Assembly: GCA_964585225.1 (NCBI GenBank) | Contig: CAZPCZ010000061.1 | Coordinates: 1 to 8,412, forward strand | DNA: 8,412 nt | Reading direction: 5' to 3' | Source: CAZPCZ01 sp964585225 | GTDB taxonomy: Bacteria; Patescibacteriota; Patescibacteriia; JACPHY01 | Part shown: positions 6,386 through 8,412 of the stretch, one piece after another | Position numbering within the stretch: the stretch's first letter is position 1 | Layout: each line of letters begins with the position of its first letter | Notes under the pieces: generated by a model | The model's input: the letters and a program-made list of their open reading frames with translations, nothing else | Database searches by the model: none | What the model was told of the DNA's origin: nothing | Made by a program: the position numbers and the translations under genes

Positions 6386-8335
6386 CTACGCGATCTTCAG
6401 CACATGGATTTCGCGCTTGCTCACGACGTACAGTCCGCGACTCCCGATGTGGAGCGCCGATCCCGCATCCACGAACGGTTCCGTGTCCGGGAACGACTTC
6501 GTGACCGCGAGTCCGCCAGATCCATCCGGCTCGACGCGGACGACACCATCGTCGGTCGGCGCGAGGAGGAAGTTCCGTGCGGCCGCCTTCCCGCGAATCG
6601 TGCCGAGCCACGAGCCGTCACCGGCCTGCGCCTCGGCCGTGGCCTCGATCGAGCCATCCGATCGGATGACGGTTGCACGGTGCATGGTTGTTGCCGCGAC
6701 CTGCCCGCCTAAATTGCCGCCACGCAAATTTTGGCGGGTCTGCGTGGCCGTGAAGAACCAGCAGCGATCCGCACTGAACGCGCATGCCGCGTCCACGAGC
6801 TGCCCACGAATCGGTGGGAGTGCCACCGCGTCGTTGATCCCACGTCGTTCGGCATCGAAGACGAACGCGACGCTGAGATTTCCTGCGCGATAGCATCCGA
6901 AGCCGAACCCGCCGAAATCCCCTGAGGGGGAATTCTGGCGGGTGAATGTTGGTCCCACCCAGATGTGCGTCTGCCCGCGAAGCACATCACCGATGCGCTC
7001 GGGACCAACCGCGCCGTCACGGAGCAGTCGTCCGTTTTCGGCCCAGTACGCGTGGTTGACGTTCGCGTCGAACGTCGCGCGACTGCCCACCGCATCCACC
7101 ACTCGCGACACGGGCTCCTCGCCCGGCGCGAGCGCCACCGCTTGTCCGTCCTTCAGGAAGAACGTCGTCGTCCCCTGGATGCGATACCGAAGCTGCGGAT
7201 CGAGCGGGCCGCGCAGGACGACCGAGCGATCCTCACGCTGGAACGTATCGCTCTCATGCGCGAGCCAACGGAGTTCACCATCCTGGATCGTCGCGTAGAG
7301 AACCACGCCCGGCGTTCGGAAGATACGCGTTGCCGTCACCGTGCCGCGTACGACCGTCGTTTCGCGGATCGCAGCAGGCGGTGCGATCTGACACACCGGG
7401 CACATGGCTCGCGCATGCTCGATCCCGCACTGTGCGCACGTGGTCCACCGGAGCTGCTCGAGGAGCGGATGCGGGAATACCCCGCGCTCGTCCTGTTCGA
7501 GCATCCGATGGAAGTACTGCAGGAGGTCATCCGGCAGGACGTGGTAGTGCACTGCGGGCTTCGGGTACCGAACGTCGGGGTGGAACACCGAGATGCGCTT
7601 CAACGGCCGCTGGTCATGTGGCATACGATCCTGTATGCGTTTCGGCACGTACACGCCGCCATACGGATCGACGAAGAGCAGGCACTGGAACAGCATGATC
7701 GCGAACGCGTACCAGTCCGAGTTCACCGTGTGCGGCTGGACGAGGAGCAATGCCGAGGCCTTCGGGTCGCACCGCGTCGGATCCACGAACCGCGCCGTGA
7801 ACATGCGGCACGCGAACTTCCCGAACTGCATGCTGTCCGCATCGATGAGGTGCGCCTCGGCACCCCGGACGAGGATATTCAGGTCGTTGAAGTCTCCGAT
7901 GACCACCCCGGCCCGATGCACGCCGTCCACCGTCCCCCAGAGATCGCGGAGCACCGCGATCACCGCCGTATTCAACACTCCGCTCGCGCGGAACCTTCGT
8001 TCGCTGTAGCGGCGGAGGAGTTCCGCGTTCTGGAGGAAGGGCATCGTATAGCCGATGATCGCTCCACTCCGTTCCGTCACGAGGTCAACCGGCGCGACGA
8101 CGCGCTTCGGGAGATTCGTCGGGAATGAACGGAGCTTCCGCTGGTGCTGCGCGATGCGCTCGGCAGCGTTGCGCTGCTCTTGTGACAGACCCGTGAAGTC
8201 CGGATGCGTCGGCGGCTTAAAGATCTTCGCAACCATCCCGCCCCCGATGTCATACACATCCGCCTCCCCGCCCTTGCCAATCGCGGAGGACGGATCGAGG
8301 CGGAGGCGCTTGCCGACGACGTACACTTCGGTCAT
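6386..8335 (-). CDS. YegI-like protein kinase with zinc ribbon and beta-rich C-terminal region
   Basis: The product is 649 residues. The ATG at 8333-8335 has AAGGAG (8343-8348) 7 bases upstream. The kinase domain spans about 15-290. It has a Gly-rich loop GKGGEADVY (20-28), Lys37 in VAKIF, a catalytic loop GDFNDLNIL with Asp148 and Asn153, and IDADS (Asp165) in place of DFG. The His/Arg of HRD is missing (VIGD), as in the YegI/TerY-associated kinases, which also show the IDxDS pattern. Cys300, Cys303, Cys312 and Cys315 (CxxC-x8-CxxC) form a zinc ribbon. Residues from about 325 to 649 are predicted mostly beta strands in repeating blocks, resembling a propeller, and probably bind a ligand or partner. 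Two blocks contain TRQN...GG peptides encoded by palindromic DNA. There is no membrane helix. In known triads such kinases phosphorylate threonines and work with a vWA protein and a PP2C phosphatase. A vWA gene lies two genes downstream, but no phosphatase is seen in this window. Confidence 0.85.
   Translation of the reverse strand: MTEVYVVGKRLRLDPSSAIGKGGEADVYDIGGGMVAKIFKPPTHPDFTGLSQEQRNAAERIAQHQRKLRSFPTNLPKRVVAPVDLVTERSGAIIGYTMPFLQNAELLRRYSERRFRASGVLNTAVIAVLRDLWGTVDGVHRAGVVIGDFNDLNILVRGAEAHLIDADSMQFGKFACRMFTARFVDPTRCDPKASALLLVQPHTVNSDWYAFAIMLFQCLLFVDPYGGVYVPKRIQDRMPHDQRPLKRISVFHPDVRYPKPAVHYHVLPDDLLQYFHRMLEQDERGVFPHPLLEQLRWTTCAQCGIEHARAMCPVCQIAPPAAIRETTVVRGTVTATRIFRTPGVVLYATIQDGELRWLAHESDTFQREDRSVVLRGPLDPQLRYRIQGTTTFFLKDGQAVALAPGEEPVSRVVDAVGSRATFDANVNHAYWAENGRLLRDGAVGPERIGDVLRGQTHIWVGPTFTRQNSPSGDFGGFGFGCYRAGNLSVAFVFDAERRGINDAVALPPIRGQLVDAACAFSADRCWFFTATQTRQNLRGGNLGGQVAATTMHRATVIRSDGSIEATAEAQAGDGSWLGTIRGKAAARNFLLAPTDDGVVRVEPDGSGGLAVTKSFPDTEPFVDAGSALHIGSRGLYVVSKREIHVLKIA
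6704..6738. repeat. Palindrome inside the kinase gene, copy 1
   Basis: CCCGCC (6704-6709) and GGCGGG (6733-6738) flank AAATTGC and GCAAATTT, giving a near-perfect stem with one substitution, one extra base and a short loop. It is in frame and encodes RQNLRGGNLGG in the beta-rich part of the kinase. It shares its arms with copy 2 at 6907 and with the intergenic CCCGCC/GGCGGG hairpin at 8380. Confidence 0.6.
6907..6943. repeat. Palindrome inside the kinase gene, copy 2
   Basis: ACCCGCC (6907-6913) and GGCGGGT (6937-6943) flank GAAATCCCC and GGGGGAATTC, again a near-perfect stem. It is in frame and encodes TRQNSPSGDFGG, similar in pattern to copy 1 (TRQN...GG). The middle bases of the two copies differ, while the outer arms are conserved. 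Confidence 0.6.
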
Positions 8336-8349
8336 TGAGCGTCTCCTTT

Positions 8350-8404
8350 CTCCCCCTCCCACCGGGAAGGGAGCGCCTGCCCGCCTTTGGCGGGAGAGGG
8401 GGAG
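8350..8404. repeat. Composite hairpin just upstream of the kinase gene
   Basis: Outer arms CTCCCCCTC (8350-8358) and GAGGGGGAG (8396-8404) enclose a second perfect hairpin CCCGCC-TTT-GGCGGG (8380-8394). The left part repeats the C-rich core found after the gene at 6339. The element begins one base from the AAGGAG of the kinase (8343-8348), so in an mRNA starting further upstream it could influence ribosome access. The gene's promoter is not visible and may lie beyond the window. Confidence 0.6.
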
Positions 8405-8412
8405 GACCGTCG

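Noticed and set aside
6965..8128. 387-codon plus-strand frame opposite the kinase
   Set aside because: It has no recognisable domain, and the opposite strand holds kinase and zinc-ribbon motifs.

Overview
The window is a GC-rich piece of a bacterial chromosome. It carries six protein genes, each preceded by a strong AGGAG-type ribosome binding site, and three readable sigma70-type promoters (TTGACA-like box, 17-base spacer, TAnnnT-like box). I see no tRNA, rRNA, CRISPR array, transposase or phage gene. The intergenic gaps are full of palindromic repeats, including one of the widespread 'CATTGCGAGCGAAGC' type. Such repeats are common in several lineages, among them Chloroflexota and Patescibacteria, but I cannot place the organism from this sequence alone.

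Layout from left to right: (1) bases 1-460, minus strand, the N-terminal part of an exported TPM-domain protein, cut by the window edge. (2) Bases 461-876, a 416-base gap with two divergent promoters and a long leader. (3) Bases 877-2421, plus strand, a von Willebrand factor A (vWA) protein with a disordered tail. (4) Bases 2463-2543, two strong hairpins between convergent genes. (5) Bases 2548-3957, minus strand, an apparent fusion of a nicotinate/nicotinamide mononucleotide adenylyltransferase-like domain to an NAD kinase-like domain, with its own promoter just downstream of the previous gene's terminator. (6) Bases 4100-4900, minus strand, a second, compact TerY-like vWA protein. (7) Bases 5040-6125, minus strand, an enlarged nicotinamidase-like cysteine hydrolase. 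(8) Bases 6386-8335, minus strand, a YegI-like protein kinase followed by a four-cysteine zinc ribbon and a long beta-rich, propeller-like region.

The kinase, the hydrolase and the small vWA gene run in the same direction and end at one clear intrinsic terminator, so they may be co-transcribed, although gaps of 260 and 139 bases leave this open. A kinase with a zinc ribbon beside a TerY-like vWA protein recalls the kinase/vWA/PP2C phospho-signalling triads known from tellurite-resistance-type loci. No PP2C phosphatase is visible here, but the window ends just upstream of the kinase. The unusual part is that this pair sits with two proteins of NAD metabolism type: the nicotinamidase-like hydrolase and the adenylyltransferase-NAD kinase fusion. 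A link between vWA/kinase signalling and pyridine nucleotide metabolism is my inference from proximity only.

Each of the three linked minus-strand genes has a different palindromic repeat just upstream of its ribosome binding site. Two further short palindromes lie inside the kinase coding sequence, in frame, and encode a recurring TRQN...GG peptide.
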